NCBI GenBank assembly: GCA_036489765.1
Contig: DASXFE010000062.1
Span: forward strand, 1-52,859
Direction: 5' to 3'
Source: DATARH01 sp036489765
Lineage (GTDB): Bacteria; Pseudomonadota; Alphaproteobacteria; ATCC43930; CGMCC-115725
DNA length: 52,859 nt
The notes below the pieces were generated by a model, which was not told the DNA's origin, ran no database searches, and saw only the letters and a program-made list of their open reading frames with translations. How positions within the stretch are numbered: position 1 is the first letter of the stretch; every line of letters begins with the position of its first letter. This document shows positions 25,399 to 33,575 of this stretch, piece by piece. The position numbers were made by a program, and so were the translations under genes.

Positions 25399-25878
25399 AT
25401 GCCTGAAGGCCTTCGCATCGCCGATCTGCAAGACGATCCCCATGCCTGGGTGCGAACCCAGGCGGCACTCCTGCGCCGAGGCGACGCCGGCCTCAAGACC
25501 CTCGACTCCGAAGGCCTCAGCGATTTCCTCGAAGAATGGGCCGACGACATGCTCTCGACGGCGCGTAGCCACATGGTCAATTTGATGGCGCATGCCGCAA
25601 AGGTTGCAAAGACCCGCAACCCGGATGTGATCGGCCATTGGCGCAGCGAATGCGTCGAATTCCACGACCGGCTGATCGAAGCCTACCGCCCCTCGATGCG
25701 CGACCGGATCGATTCGGCAAGTCTCTGGCGCCGCGCCCTGCGCAAGGTATTCGCCAGCTTCGACGACCACGGCGAGCCGCGTCCATCCTTGCCGGCACAA
25801 TGCCCGGTCTCGCTCGACGACCTCGTCGACCCGGAACTCGACCTCGACCGGCTCGTCGCGACGATCCGCGGCGATTAG
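25399..25878 (+). CDS. DUF29-like protein
   Basis: A 159-residue helical protein. The pattern DPHAWVRTQAALLRRGDAG near the N terminus, then DFLEEWADDMLS and a long helix with NLMAHAAKVAK, followed by HWRSECVEFHDRLIEAYRPSM, matches the general layout of DUF29 proteins, a family common in cyanobacteria and alphaproteobacteria with no known role. GAGGGAAGCGAG precedes the ATG. It lies 24 bases after the tRNA end and may share its transcript. The family match is by eye and only moderately sure. Confidence 0.65.
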   Translation: MPEGLRIADLQDDPHAWVRTQAALLRRGDAGLKTLDSEGLSDFLEEWADDMLSTARSHMVNLMAHAAKVAKTRNPDVIGHWRSECVEFHDRLIEAYRPSMRDRIDSASLWRRALRKVFASFDDHGEPRPSLPAQCPVSLDDLVDPELDLDRLVATIRGD

Positions 25879-25880
25879 CC

Positions 25881-26214
25881 GTGAAGGCAGCGCGGTGTCG
25901 GCTCTCCGCGCTGTTCGCCGTTTTCGCCACCGACCCCCGCACGCGCCGAAACCGTCGATACCCCGACATGCCGGGCGGCGCTCGATACCGCGAGCCGGTT
26001 GATGCGCGGCGTGCAGGAGCGACAAATGCAGTTCAGCCGATATGACCCGGCGGCGAACTGCCGCCTGCTGCGCGACAACCTCGACGATCTCGCGTCTGCG
26101 CGCGACCCGCTCGACCGCTGCCTCGCCGACGGTCAGCGCACGGGAAGCCTCGGCTAGATCGACGCGGCGATCGAGCAGATCCGGGCACAGCTCGTCGGTA
26201 ATTGCCGGCCGTAG
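25881..26214 (+). pseudogene. Decayed gene for a small exported protein (frameshift plus in-frame TAG)
   Basis: A GTG at 25881 opens a signal-peptide-like start (VKAARCRLSALFAVFA). The frame then turns to Arg/Pro-rich noise, while a second frame from about 25927 reads as a coherent mature protein beginning ARAETVDTP and continuing through RLMRGVQERQMQFSRYDP and NLDDLASARDPLD. That frame meets TAG at 26155-26157 but goes on sensibly as IDAAIEQIRAQLVGNC to TAG at 26212-26214. One frameshift and one stop explain everything, so this looks like a recent pseudogene or sequencing errors. The family was not recognised. Confidence 0.6.
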
Positions 26215-26280
26215 GGCATGTCTGGCCAGCCACGCTCGACGCGGCTAAGCTTCGGTAAAATCTTTCGGGAGAGGGTTCCC

Positions 26281-27483
26281 ATGCGCAGCGCCGTTATCGT
26301 CTCCACCGCGCGCACGCCGATCGGGCGGGCTTATCGCGGCGCGTTCAACGACACGCAGGCGCAGGCGCTCGCCGGCCACGCGATCGCCGAGGCGGTGCGG
26401 CGCGCCAAGGTCGACCCGGCCGAGATCGACGACGTGATCCTGGGCGCGGCCTTGCAGCAGGGGAGCCAGGGCTCGAACGTCGCCCGGCAGAGCGCGCTCC
26501 GCGCGGGGCTGCCTGAGACCGTCGCGGCGATGTCGCTCGACCGGCAATGCTCGTCGGGGATGATGGCGATCGCGACGGCCGCCAAGGAGATCATGCATGA
26601 CGGGATGCAGGTTGCGATCGGCGGCGGGGTCGAGTCGATCTCGCTGGTGCAGAACGACCACCTCAACCGCTATCGCAGCCAGGACGCCGACCTGATCGCG
26701 ATGTCGCCGGCGATCTACATGACGATGATCGAGACCGCCGAGACCGTGTCCGCCCGCTACAACGTCTCGCGCGAGGCGCAGGACGAATACGCGCTGCGCT
26801 CGCAGCAGCGCACGGCGGCCGCCCAGCAGGCCGGCCGTTTCGACGACGAGATCATCGCGCTGCCCTCGACGATGCTGGTGACCGACCGCAACACCGGCGA
26901 GGTGTCGAAAAAGGGGGTGACACTGGGAAAGGACGAAGGCAACCGTCCCGACACGAACCTCGACGGCCTCGCCGCGCTGAAGCCGGTGTTCAAGGACGGC
27001 CTGACGATGAAGGAAGGCCGCTTCATCACCGCCGGCAACGCCTCGCAGCTTTCGGACGGCGCGTCGGCCGCGGTGCTGATGGAGGAGAAGGAGGCGGAGC
27101 GCCGCGGGCTCCAGCCGCTCGGCATCTACCGCGGCATCGCCGTCGCCGGCTGCGGCCCCGACGAGATGGGGATCGGGCCCGTCTTCGCGGTGCCGAAACT
27201 CCTTGCGGCGCACGGGCTCAAGATGGACGACATCGACCTCTGGGAACTCAACGAGGCTTTCGCCTGCCAGGTGATTTATTGCCGCGACCGGCTCGGCATC
27301 CCGCACGACAAGCTCAACGTGGATGGCGGCGCGATCTCGATCGGTCACCCTTACGGCATGTCCGGCGCGCGCATGGTTGGCCACGCCCTGATCGAGGGGA
27401 AGCGGCGCGGCGCGAACTTCGTCGTCTGCACGATGTGCGTCGGCGGCGGCATGGGCGCGGCGGGGTTGTTCGAAGTGGCGTAA
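26281..27483 (+). CDS. Thiolase family protein (acetyl-CoA acyltransferase)
   Basis: A 400-residue thiolase. The acyl-accepting Cys90 lies in DRQCSSGMMA, the His in GGAISIGHPYGMSGAR, and the second Cys in CTMCVGGGMG. All three catalytic residues are present, with NEAFA just before. Thiolases either cleave 3-ketoacyl-CoA in beta-oxidation or condense two acetyl-CoA. The position of family motifs does not decide between these. The ATG at 26281 follows GGGAGAGGG; 21 extra upstream codons are not favoured. No other beta-oxidation gene is next to it. Confidence 0.93.
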   Translation: MRSAVIVSTARTPIGRAYRGAFNDTQAQALAGHAIAEAVRRAKVDPAEIDDVILGAALQQGSQGSNVARQSALRAGLPETVAAMSLDRQCSSGMMAIATAAKEIMHDGMQVAIGGGVESISLVQNDHLNRYRSQDADLIAMSPAIYMTMIETAETVSARYNVSREAQDEYALRSQQRTAAAQQAGRFDDEIIALPSTMLVTDRNTGEVSKKGVTLGKDEGNRPDTNLDGLAALKPVFKDGLTMKEGRFITAGNASQLSDGASAAVLMEEKEAERRGLQPLGIYRGIAVAGCGPDEMGIGPVFAVPKLLAAHGLKMDDIDLWELNEAFACQVIYCRDRLGIPHDKLNVDGGAISIGHPYGMSGARMVGHALIEGKRRGANFVVCTMCVGGGMGAAGLFEVA

Positions 27484-27513
27484 CACCCGCGCCGCCGCGC
27501 ACCTGCGGCCGGG

Positions 27514-27645
27514 CCCATCTTTGTCGACGATTCGGGCGCACTGGTGATCGGCACCGTCGCGAGCGGTACGGCCACCTACGCCGCCGTGGGCGGAGTCGGG
27601 CCCGAATGTAATTTCCACGCAACCAACCCCACCATCTTCGCCTGA
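27514..27645 (+). pseudogene. C-terminal remnant resembling a secreted repeat (FG-GAP/RTX-type) protein
   Basis: A 43-residue reading ending at TGA (27643-27645) contains DDSGALVIGTVASGTATYAAV followed by GPECNFHATN. This resembles the last unit of repeat proteins whose modules run GAVVVGEV...AQYTxVGALGPEWxFxGTGDF. There is no start codon of its own and it follows the thiolase stop by 30 bases in the same frame. It may be a leftover of a large surface or RTX-like protein. The resemblance is from memory of such repeats and needs a search. Confidence 0.4.
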
Positions 27646-27704
27646 CCCGCCTCGCCGCCCGCGAGCCTGTTGCCGAGCGTCGGGAAAATCCCGACAATGA
27701 GCCG

Positions 27705-27980
27705 ATGGGCGGACGGATATTCTTCACCGCATTGTTGCTGGCCGGCGCGGCTGGCGGGTTTTTCGGCGCGGCGCCGATGCCGGCCGGGCCGTTCAACCCG
27801 TTCGGGATCGTGTTTCTGTCTCTGTCCGGCGTGATCTGGTTCGGCTGGAGCGTGATCCCGGACATCTATGCCTATCACGAGGAACGCGCGCGTTCGGGCC
27901 CGCTAAAGGTCGACATCATGATGCTGCGCATGGCGCCGGTGCTGTCGATGCGACCCGATCGCAGGAAGAAGCCGTCTTGA
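27705..27980 (+). CDS. Small membrane protein of unknown function
   Basis: A 91-residue protein with two predicted membrane helices (about residues 4-24 and 34-53) joined by a Pro/Phe-rich turn MPAGPFNPFG, and a basic C terminus ending RPDRRKKPS. I do not recognise a family. It converges with the DUF1206 gene, whose stop lies within five bases, and follows a possible gene remnant. Codon use and third-position GC look normal for the region, which supports it being real. Confidence 0.55.
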   Translation: MGGRIFFTALLLAGAAGGFFGAAPMPAGPFNPFGIVFLSLSGVIWFGWSVIPDIYAYHEERARSGPLKVDIMMLRMAPVLSMRPDRRKKPS

Positions 27981-27984
27981 GGCC

Positions 27985-28800
27985 CTAGGGGTCGGTCGGG
28001 TCGAAGCGGCGGAAAAGCGCCACGAAGAAGTCGGCTATGCACGACCCGATAAAGGCAAGCGCGAAGGCGCCCGTGGCGATCGCGCCGTAAGGCTGATCAC
28101 GCAATGTTTTCAAGAGCCCGCCGAGGTCGTGCGCTTCCTGCGGATTGCCGTGCCACGCCGCAGCGCAGAGCGAGACGCCCACCGCGGCGATCGCCACCCC
28201 GCGCCCGCCGGTGCCGAAGCGGCCGATCGGCTGCAAGGCCAGCCGCTCGGCGCGCGGCAGCGACAGCGGCCCTTCGACATCGCCGACCGTCGCCCATGCC
28301 ATGAGGCCGGCGCCGCATGCGAACACGGCGGCACCCGTCGCGCCGATCAGCACCCGGCCGCCGCTATAGCTGGCGAACCACGCCACCCACGACTGCATCT
28401 CCGGATCGCCGCCTCGTGTAGCACCGAAGGCAGCTTCAACCACGACCGCCACGAAACCGATATAGATCGCCGCGTCGCCAAGCGTGCCCGCCACCAGGAT
28501 CGCATGCGCCGGTCCCGGATGATCGCGGCGCAGGATCGCCGTGACCGCGAGCCAGGCGGAAAGACAGGCCAACCCGCCGGCGAGCACCATAATCAGCGCC
28601 GCGCCGAGCCAATGGTGCTGCAGCGGCTTCAATGACTCGATCACCCCGCCCGGCCGATAGTCCCGGCTGAACGTCGCCAGCCCGGCGGAAATGCCGACGC
28701 ACAAGTAGATCGCACCGCGCGCGCCGTATCCGAGCCGGCCCAACAGGTTGATGGCCTCGCGCTCGGTCGGGGACTTGAGAAGGCTTTTCGTGATGCTCAT
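27985..28800 (-). CDS. DUF1206 family integral membrane protein
   Basis: A 271-residue membrane protein with six or more hydrophobic segments arranged as three similar two-helix units. The units begin with LLGRLGYGARGAIYLCVG, LVAGTLGDAAIYIGFVAV and RFGTGGRGVAIAAVGVSL, the GYxARGxxY-like pattern of DUF1206. The family role is unknown. The ATG at 28800 is preferred over a TTG nine bases upstream. It is transcribed away from the MmgE/PrpD gene; the 53-base divergent gap should hold both promoters. Confidence 0.82.
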   Translation of the reverse strand: MSITKSLLKSPTEREAINLLGRLGYGARGAIYLCVGISAGLATFSRDYRPGGVIESLKPLQHHWLGAALIMVLAGGLACLSAWLAVTAILRRDHPGPAHAILVAGTLGDAAIYIGFVAVVVEAAFGATRGGDPEMQSWVAWFASYSGGRVLIGATGAAVFACGAGLMAWATVGDVEGPLSLPRAERLALQPIGRFGTGGRGVAIAAVGVSLCAAAWHGNPQEAHDLGGLLKTLRDQPYGAIATGAFALAFIGSCIADFFVALFRRFDPTDP

Positions 28801-28853
28801 CTTGCGCAAGACTCAAACGCCGGCACCCGAACAGAGTTGCCGCCGGAGGACCA

Positions 28854-30248
28854 ATGACCCTCATTGAACAGATTGCCGGCAAGATCGCCGCGATCCGCTA
28901 CGACGGTTTGCCCGCGGAAGCGGTCGCGGCGGCGCGGCGCGCGGTGCTCGACACGGTCGGCGTGACGCTGGCCGGCTCGCGCGAGCCCTGCACCCGCATC
29001 GCCGAGAAGGTGCTCGCCGAGGAGGCGCATGGCGGCGAATGCCTCCTTCTCGGCACCGACCGGCGCGCGCCGCCGCTCGTCGCCGCGCTCGTCAACGGCA
29101 CCGCCTCGCACGCGCTCGATTTCGACGATGTCAGCAATTCGCTCGGGGGCCATCCCTCGGCGCCGATATTGCCGGCGCTCTTGGCGCTCGCCGAGACCGA
29201 GGATTGCGACGGGCGGGCCTTTATCGCCGCCTTTGTCGCCGGGTTCGAGACCGAGACACGGATCGCCCGCGCCGTCCATTTCCACCACTACGAAAAGGGC
29301 TGGCACCCGACCGCGACCCTCGGGGTCTTCGGCGCCACGGCCGCATGCTGCCACCTGATGCGACTGAAGCCGGCTCAGACCGCGCAGGCCCTGGCGATCG
29401 CCGCGTCGCTGGCAAGCGGCATCAAGGCCAATTTCGGCACCATGACCAAGCCGCTGCATGTCGGCCACACGGCGCGCAACGGCCTCTTCGCCGCGATGCT
29501 GGCGCGCGAGGGTTTTACCGCCGACAACGCCGCGCTTGAGCACACGCAGGGCTTCCTGATGGTGTTCAATGGCGAGGGCAAGTTCGACGCCGATAAGATG
29601 TTGGCCGGCTGGGGCGAGCCCTACGACATCGTCAAGCCCGGCATCGGTGTCAAGCAGCACCCGTGCTGCGGCAGCACCCACCCGGCGATCGACGCGATGC
29701 TGGCGCTGCGCGCCAAGCACGACATCAAGGTCGGCCGGGTCGCGCGGATCGATTCATGGACCCATCCGCGCCGCCTCGCCCACACCAACCGGCCCGACCC
29801 GCAATCGGGGCTCGACGCCAAGTTCAGCGTGCAATATTGCGTCGCTCGCGCCCTGCTCGCCGGCCGGATCGTGCTCGAGGATTTCGAGAACGAGAATTGG
29901 GACGACGAGACGACCCGGGCGGTCATGCGCCGCATCGTCGCCGCGCCGCACCCGGCGATGGCGGCCGCTGGCGACGAATATCTCGGCGCCGAGGTCAAGG
30001 TCACCTTCGACGACGGCCGGATGATCGCGGAAAAGATCGGCGCCGCGCTCGGCCGCGGCCCGGACAACCCGCTTTCGGACGAGGCGCTGATCGCCAAATT
30101 CGCCAACTGCGCCGCCCGGGCCCTGCCCCGCGACGCGATCGAGCCGCTTACCCAAATACTGATGACGCTCGACGAGGCGAAAAGCCTCAAGGCCGTCACC
30201 GCCGCGATCGCCGTGCCGCCGATGGTGCTGCGCGCCGCGCGGATCTAG
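28854..30248 (+). CDS. MmgE/PrpD family protein
   Basis: A 464-residue member of the MmgE/PrpD family, which includes 2-methylcitrate dehydratase, cis-aconitate decarboxylase and other lyases or isomerases of carboxylic acids. It shows RRAVLDTVGVTLAGS, then NGTASHALDFDDVSNSLGGHPSAP with the conserved D and H residues, and later KQHPCCGSTHPAIDA. These match the family well. GGAGG precedes the ATG. No prpB or prpC is nearby, so methylcitrate use is unlikely. The TauD-like gene starts nine bases after the stop, suggesting one operon. Confidence 0.9.
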   Translation: MTLIEQIAGKIAAIRYDGLPAEAVAAARRAVLDTVGVTLAGSREPCTRIAEKVLAEEAHGGECLLLGTDRRAPPLVAALVNGTASHALDFDDVSNSLGGHPSAPILPALLALAETEDCDGRAFIAAFVAGFETETRIARAVHFHHYEKGWHPTATLGVFGATAACCHLMRLKPAQTAQALAIAASLASGIKANFGTMTKPLHVGHTARNGLFAAMLAREGFTADNAALEHTQGFLMVFNGEGKFDADKMLAGWGEPYDIVKPGIGVKQHPCCGSTHPAIDAMLALRAKHDIKVGRVARIDSWTHPRRLAHTNRPDPQSGLDAKFSVQYCVARALLAGRIVLEDFENENWDDETTRAVMRRIVAAPHPAMAAAGDEYLGAEVKVTFDDGRMIAEKIGAALGRGPDNPLSDEALIAKFANCAARALPRDAIEPLTQILMTLDEAKSLKAVTAAIAVPPMVLRAARI

Positions 30249-30257
30249 GAGACCCCG

Positions 30258-31151
30258 ATGCACATCCGACAGCTTCACCCGCTCTTTGTCGGCGAGGTCG
30301 GCGGCGTCGACATCACCCGGGTGCCGAGCCCCGAGACCGTCGCTGCGATCGACCGGGCGATGGACGAATACGCCGTGCTCGTCTTTCGCGGCCAGCCGAT
30401 GACGCAGGACCAGCAGATCGGCTGGGCCACGTCGTTCGGCGACCTCGATGTCGGCCTCTCGAAGCTGTCTCAAAGCAAGAGTCGGCTGGATTACCCCGAG
30501 CTTCTCGACATCTCCAACGTTCTCCGCGAAGGCGATATCGCCCCCGCAGGGCACAAGCGCCTCGCCGGCGGGCTCGCCAACCAGCTCTGGCACAGCGACA
30601 GCTCGTTCCAGGCGGTGCCGGGCAAGTACTCGATGCTGTCGGCGGTGGTGCTCCCCCGCCCGAGCGTGATGGGCGCCGGCGAGACCGAATATGCCGACAT
30701 GCGCGCGGCCTATGACACGCTCGACGACGCGATGAAGGCGAAGCTCGAAAACCTCGTCGCCGAACATTACGCGCTCTATTCCCGCATGTGGCTCGGCGAC
30801 AACGAGTGGACCGACGCCGAAAAACGCGGCATGCCGCCAGTGCGATGGAAGATCGTGCGCACCCACCCCGGCTCGGGGCGGAAATCCCTCTTTATCGGAT
30901 CGCACGCCAACCGCGTCCTCGGCTGGCCGGTGCCGGAGGGCCGGATGTTCCTCCTCGACCTATTGGAACATGCCACCCAGCGCCAGTTCGTCTATCGCCA
31001 CGAGTGGAAGGTCGGCGACCTCGTCATCTGGGACAACCGCTGCACCCTTCACCGCGGCCGCCCCTACGACATGACCCAACGCCGCGAACTCCGCCGCACG
31101 ACGACCAACGACGCCGACGCCGTGAATGAAGGGTTGGCCGAGGTCGCGTAG
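30258..31151 (+). CDS. TauD/TfdA family Fe(II)/2-oxoglutarate dioxygenase, paralogue 1
   Basis: A 297-residue non-heme iron dioxygenase of the TauD/TfdA family, which hydroxylates substrates such as taurine or 2,4-D and decarboxylates 2-oxoglutarate. The iron ligands appear as H112 and D114 in WHSDSSF and H265 in CTLHRGRPYD, with Arg residues downstream for 2-oxoglutarate. The closest described types are the TfdA/xanthine-type group. AGGAGA precedes the ATG. A clear paralogue lies at 33576-34430 on the other strand, so the region carries two related oxygenases. The substrate is unknown. Confidence 0.92.
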   Translation: MHIRQLHPLFVGEVGGVDITRVPSPETVAAIDRAMDEYAVLVFRGQPMTQDQQIGWATSFGDLDVGLSKLSQSKSRLDYPELLDISNVLREGDIAPAGHKRLAGGLANQLWHSDSSFQAVPGKYSMLSAVVLPRPSVMGAGETEYADMRAAYDTLDDAMKAKLENLVAEHYALYSRMWLGDNEWTDAEKRGMPPVRWKIVRTHPGSGRKSLFIGSHANRVLGWPVPEGRMFLLDLLEHATQRQFVYRHEWKVGDLVIWDNRCTLHRGRPYDMTQRRELRRTTTNDADAVNEGLAEVA

Positions 31152-31200
31152 GAGCGCGGGCGTCCCGCCCGCACCCCCAGAAGAATTTGCGGGCCGCTCC
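31150..31200. repeat. GC-rich palindrome family, copy 2 (right arm shortened)
   Basis: The left arm 31150-31173 (AGGAGCGCGGGCGTCCCGCC...) is complete and overlaps the TauD stop codon region. The right arm is shortened to TTGCGGGCCGCTCC, as if an internal piece of GGCGTC was lost. It separates the TauD gene from the convergent Rieske oxygenase gene. Confidence 0.75.
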
Positions 31201-31202
31201 CT

Positions 31203-32510
31203 CTACTCCGCCGCCTGTCGCAGCGGCCGCACCGACGCTTCCATCTGGCGATCGTAAGCCTTGCGCCAGTCGAGCCCGTCTTCGGTGACGAAATCACCGC
31301 TGCGCACCGTGTACATCTTGTCGGGATCGTCGAGGCCCGGCGGCACCTTGCCCTTCGCCGATGCCCGCGCGACCTGCAAGAGCCGCCGGCGCGTGCGCAT
31401 GATCATCATGTCGCTCGGGCCGAGATGCTCGAACAGGTGGTCGGTGATCGGGCCCATGCTTTCCGTCACCGCCTGGTCCTGCGCGTGGATCCCGGTGATG
31501 CCGGTATAGTTGGTGCCCTCGGCCTGCGCCGCGCGGTCGATCATCCAGTCGTTTTCGGGCCGGCCCTTGAGCCGCCAGCGGCCGTACCAGTCGCTGGTGT
31601 TCGGCAGGTAGTCGAACACGCGCTGGAAGCCCGGCATCATGTTGCCGTGCTTGTCGGGACCGACACCGGGCGGATGACCTTTCCAGGTGAGGCTGACGAA
31701 CATCGTGTGATGGTCGTCCATCGGGACCCAGGCGCGGTTGTGCAGATGCTCGGTGAATTTGCCCTGCGGCGTCTGCGTCCAGAACGGCAGCATGAAATTG
31801 GCGAAGCGCCAGTAGGTCTCGCCCGGCTCGCCATCGCGATAGGCCGCATACATCGTGCCGACATTGGTGTCGGTCACGTGATAGTCCGGGGCGCGCTCGG
31901 CGACGGTATATTTGAAGAGATTATCGGGGCTCACCATGTCGGGGGTGATCCCGCCGGCATGCAGAAAGCCAAAATGGCAGGTGTCGATATCGCCTTCGAG
32001 CGCCTGCAGCCAGTTGCACTCGCGCTGGACGAAATTGATCGTCACCTCGGCTTCGGGCAGCAATGTCGCCTCGATCCGCGGCAACGGCGGCGCCTCCTTG
32101 CGGTCGCCCATATAGACCCAGACGAGCCCATTGCGCTCGACCGCCTTGTACGCCTTTGCATGCACGAGATGCTTAAAGTCGCGCGCCGCCGGCACGCTCG
32201 GCATGTCGATGCAGTTGCCGTCGGTGTCGAACTTCCAGCCGTGATAGACGCAGCGGAGGCCGCCTTCCTCGTTGCGGCCCATGAACAGCGAGGCGCAGCG
32301 GTGCGGACATTTATGGTCCATCACGCCGATCTTGCCGTTGCTGTCGCGGAACGCAACGAGTTGCTCGCCGAGCAGCATGAGGCGCGTCGGCGCATCGTTC
32401 GCCTTCAGCTCCGACGACATCGCCGCCGGCAGCCAGTATTGCCGCATCAGCTTGCCCATCGTCGTGCCGGGGCCGACATGGACGAGATCGTCGCTGTCCT
32501 TCTTGCGCAT
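31203..32510 (-). CDS. Rieske-type aromatic ring-hydroxylating oxygenase, alpha subunit-like
   Basis: A 435-residue oxygenase with an N-terminal Rieske [2Fe-2S] centre (C68, H70, C87, H90 in CPHRC and CVYHGW) and a C-terminal mononuclear iron site EGDIDTCHFGFLH (D174/D176, H179, H184). It resembles phthalate 4,5-dioxygenase-type oxygenases, which act with a separate reductase and no beta subunit. No reductase gene is in the window. AAGGAA precedes the ATG. It lies 12 bases after the LigB-type gene on the same strand, so the two probably form an operon for aromatic hydroxylation and ring cleavage. Confidence 0.93.
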   Translation of the reverse strand: MRKKDSDDLVHVGPGTTMGKLMRQYWLPAAMSSELKANDAPTRLMLLGEQLVAFRDSNGKIGVMDHKCPHRCASLFMGRNEEGGLRCVYHGWKFDTDGNCIDMPSVPAARDFKHLVHAKAYKAVERNGLVWVYMGDRKEAPPLPRIEATLLPEAEVTINFVQRECNWLQALEGDIDTCHFGFLHAGGITPDMVSPDNLFKYTVAERAPDYHVTDTNVGTMYAAYRDGEPGETYWRFANFMLPFWTQTPQGKFTEHLHNRAWVPMDDHHTMFVSLTWKGHPPGVGPDKHGNMMPGFQRVFDYLPNTSDWYGRWRLKGRPENDWMIDRAAQAEGTNYTGITGIHAQDQAVTESMGPITDHLFEHLGPSDMMIMRTRRRLLQVARASAKGKVPPGLDDPDKMYTVRSGDFVTEDGLDWRKAYDRQMEASVRPLRQAAE

Positions 32511-32522
32511 GGTGTCGGTTCC

Positions 32523-33506
32523 TTATGACCAGAGGGCAAAGCCGAGGCCGGTGCCGGTGCCGGCGGGGGTGCGATAGCCCGGCTCATAGTGCGACCATTC
32601 CAGCGCAAGGTGTTCGACCGCGCCGGCGACGCAGATCCAGTTGCGGATCTCCGAGCTGCCGGAATTGAGCTTTTCGCGCGGCAACGACTCGATCGCCGCC
32701 CCATCCTTCTTCCGGAACAGGTCGAAGAGCCCGCGGTCGAGCGCCTCGTCGACAACAAAATGGCTGAGGCCCCCCGAGGCGGCGACGCCGACCCGGATGT
32801 CACGCGGATAGCTCTCGACCGCCTTGCGGATCGCCTGCCCCAAGCGATAGCAGCGCCGCGGGGTCGGCTGGTTCGGCGGGTAGTAGGTGTTGATGCACAC
32901 CGGCACGACCGCCACGACATCCTTCATGATCCGCTTGTGGACAAACCCGATCGCGTGCCCCTCACCTTCGCCCTCGGGCACCCGGTCAGATGCAGCCAGA
33001 TCGAACTCATCCTCGATCAGCGCATCGATCAGGTGCCGCGCCAGCCGCGCATCGACCGGATATTCGCGCGGCGTCCTTTCTTCATGCCAGCGCGCGCTCG
33101 CCTTCCAGCCCCAGGTCGGGTTGGCGACCGGCGCCAGCGGCATGTTGCGGATCGTGTCGCCGTAATAGACGAGGATGCCGGGCATGTTCTCGGAGTGGTA
33201 CAGCTCCTCCTGGTCGTCGCCGACGACGATCAGGCTATCGAGCCGCGCCTCGCGCAGGTGGTCGCCGAGCCGCGACATCGCCGCCTCGACCGACGCGTGC
33301 CGCGCCTGCATCCGCTCCGGCGAGATCTGGGCATGGATATCGGCCGGCGCCCGCTTGAGCTGCGCCTCGTAGCTCGTGAGCTTGCCGTCGACATCGAGCA
33401 GGTTGGTGCGCTGCGTATCGCGCTCGATAAAGCGCGGCCAGTCTTCGTGCGGCGTGTTCAACATCGGCGTGTGCGAGGTGCCGATCCCCAGGACGAGCTT
33501 GGCCAT
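32523..33506 (-). CDS. Class III extradiol dioxygenase (LigB family)
   Basis: A 327-residue protein of the LigB superfamily, which cleaves catechol-type or aminophenol rings with non-heme Fe(II). The first metal His lies in GIGTSHTPM, further family patterns are VVGDDQEELY and VPVCINTYYPPNQPTP, and the catalytic His is in SGGLSHFVVDE. GGAGG precedes the ATG. It is upstream of the Rieske oxygenase in the same operon. A separate small LigA-like subunit was not found, and the single chain has the length of stand-alone enzymes. The natural substrate is unknown. Confidence 0.91.
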   Translation of the reverse strand: MAKLVLGIGTSHTPMLNTPHEDWPRFIERDTQRTNLLDVDGKLTSYEAQLKRAPADIHAQISPERMQARHASVEAAMSRLGDHLREARLDSLIVVGDDQEELYHSENMPGILVYYGDTIRNMPLAPVANPTWGWKASARWHEERTPREYPVDARLARHLIDALIEDEFDLAASDRVPEGEGEGHAIGFVHKRIMKDVVAVVPVCINTYYPPNQPTPRRCYRLGQAIRKAVESYPRDIRVGVAASGGLSHFVVDEALDRGLFDLFRKKDGAAIESLPREKLNSGSSEIRNWICVAGAVEHLALEWSHYEPGYRTPAGTGTGLGFALWS

Positions 33507-33575
33507 TCACCGCCTCCTGCCCAAACGCCAAAAAGGATACGCGCCCAAAAAGGGTACGAGCGGCCCCGACTAGCG

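Noticed and set aside
25300..26280. tRNA-Val as an integration site for a mobile element
   Set aside because: No repeat of the tRNA 3' end and no integrase gene were seen downstream, only a DUF29 gene and a pseudogene.
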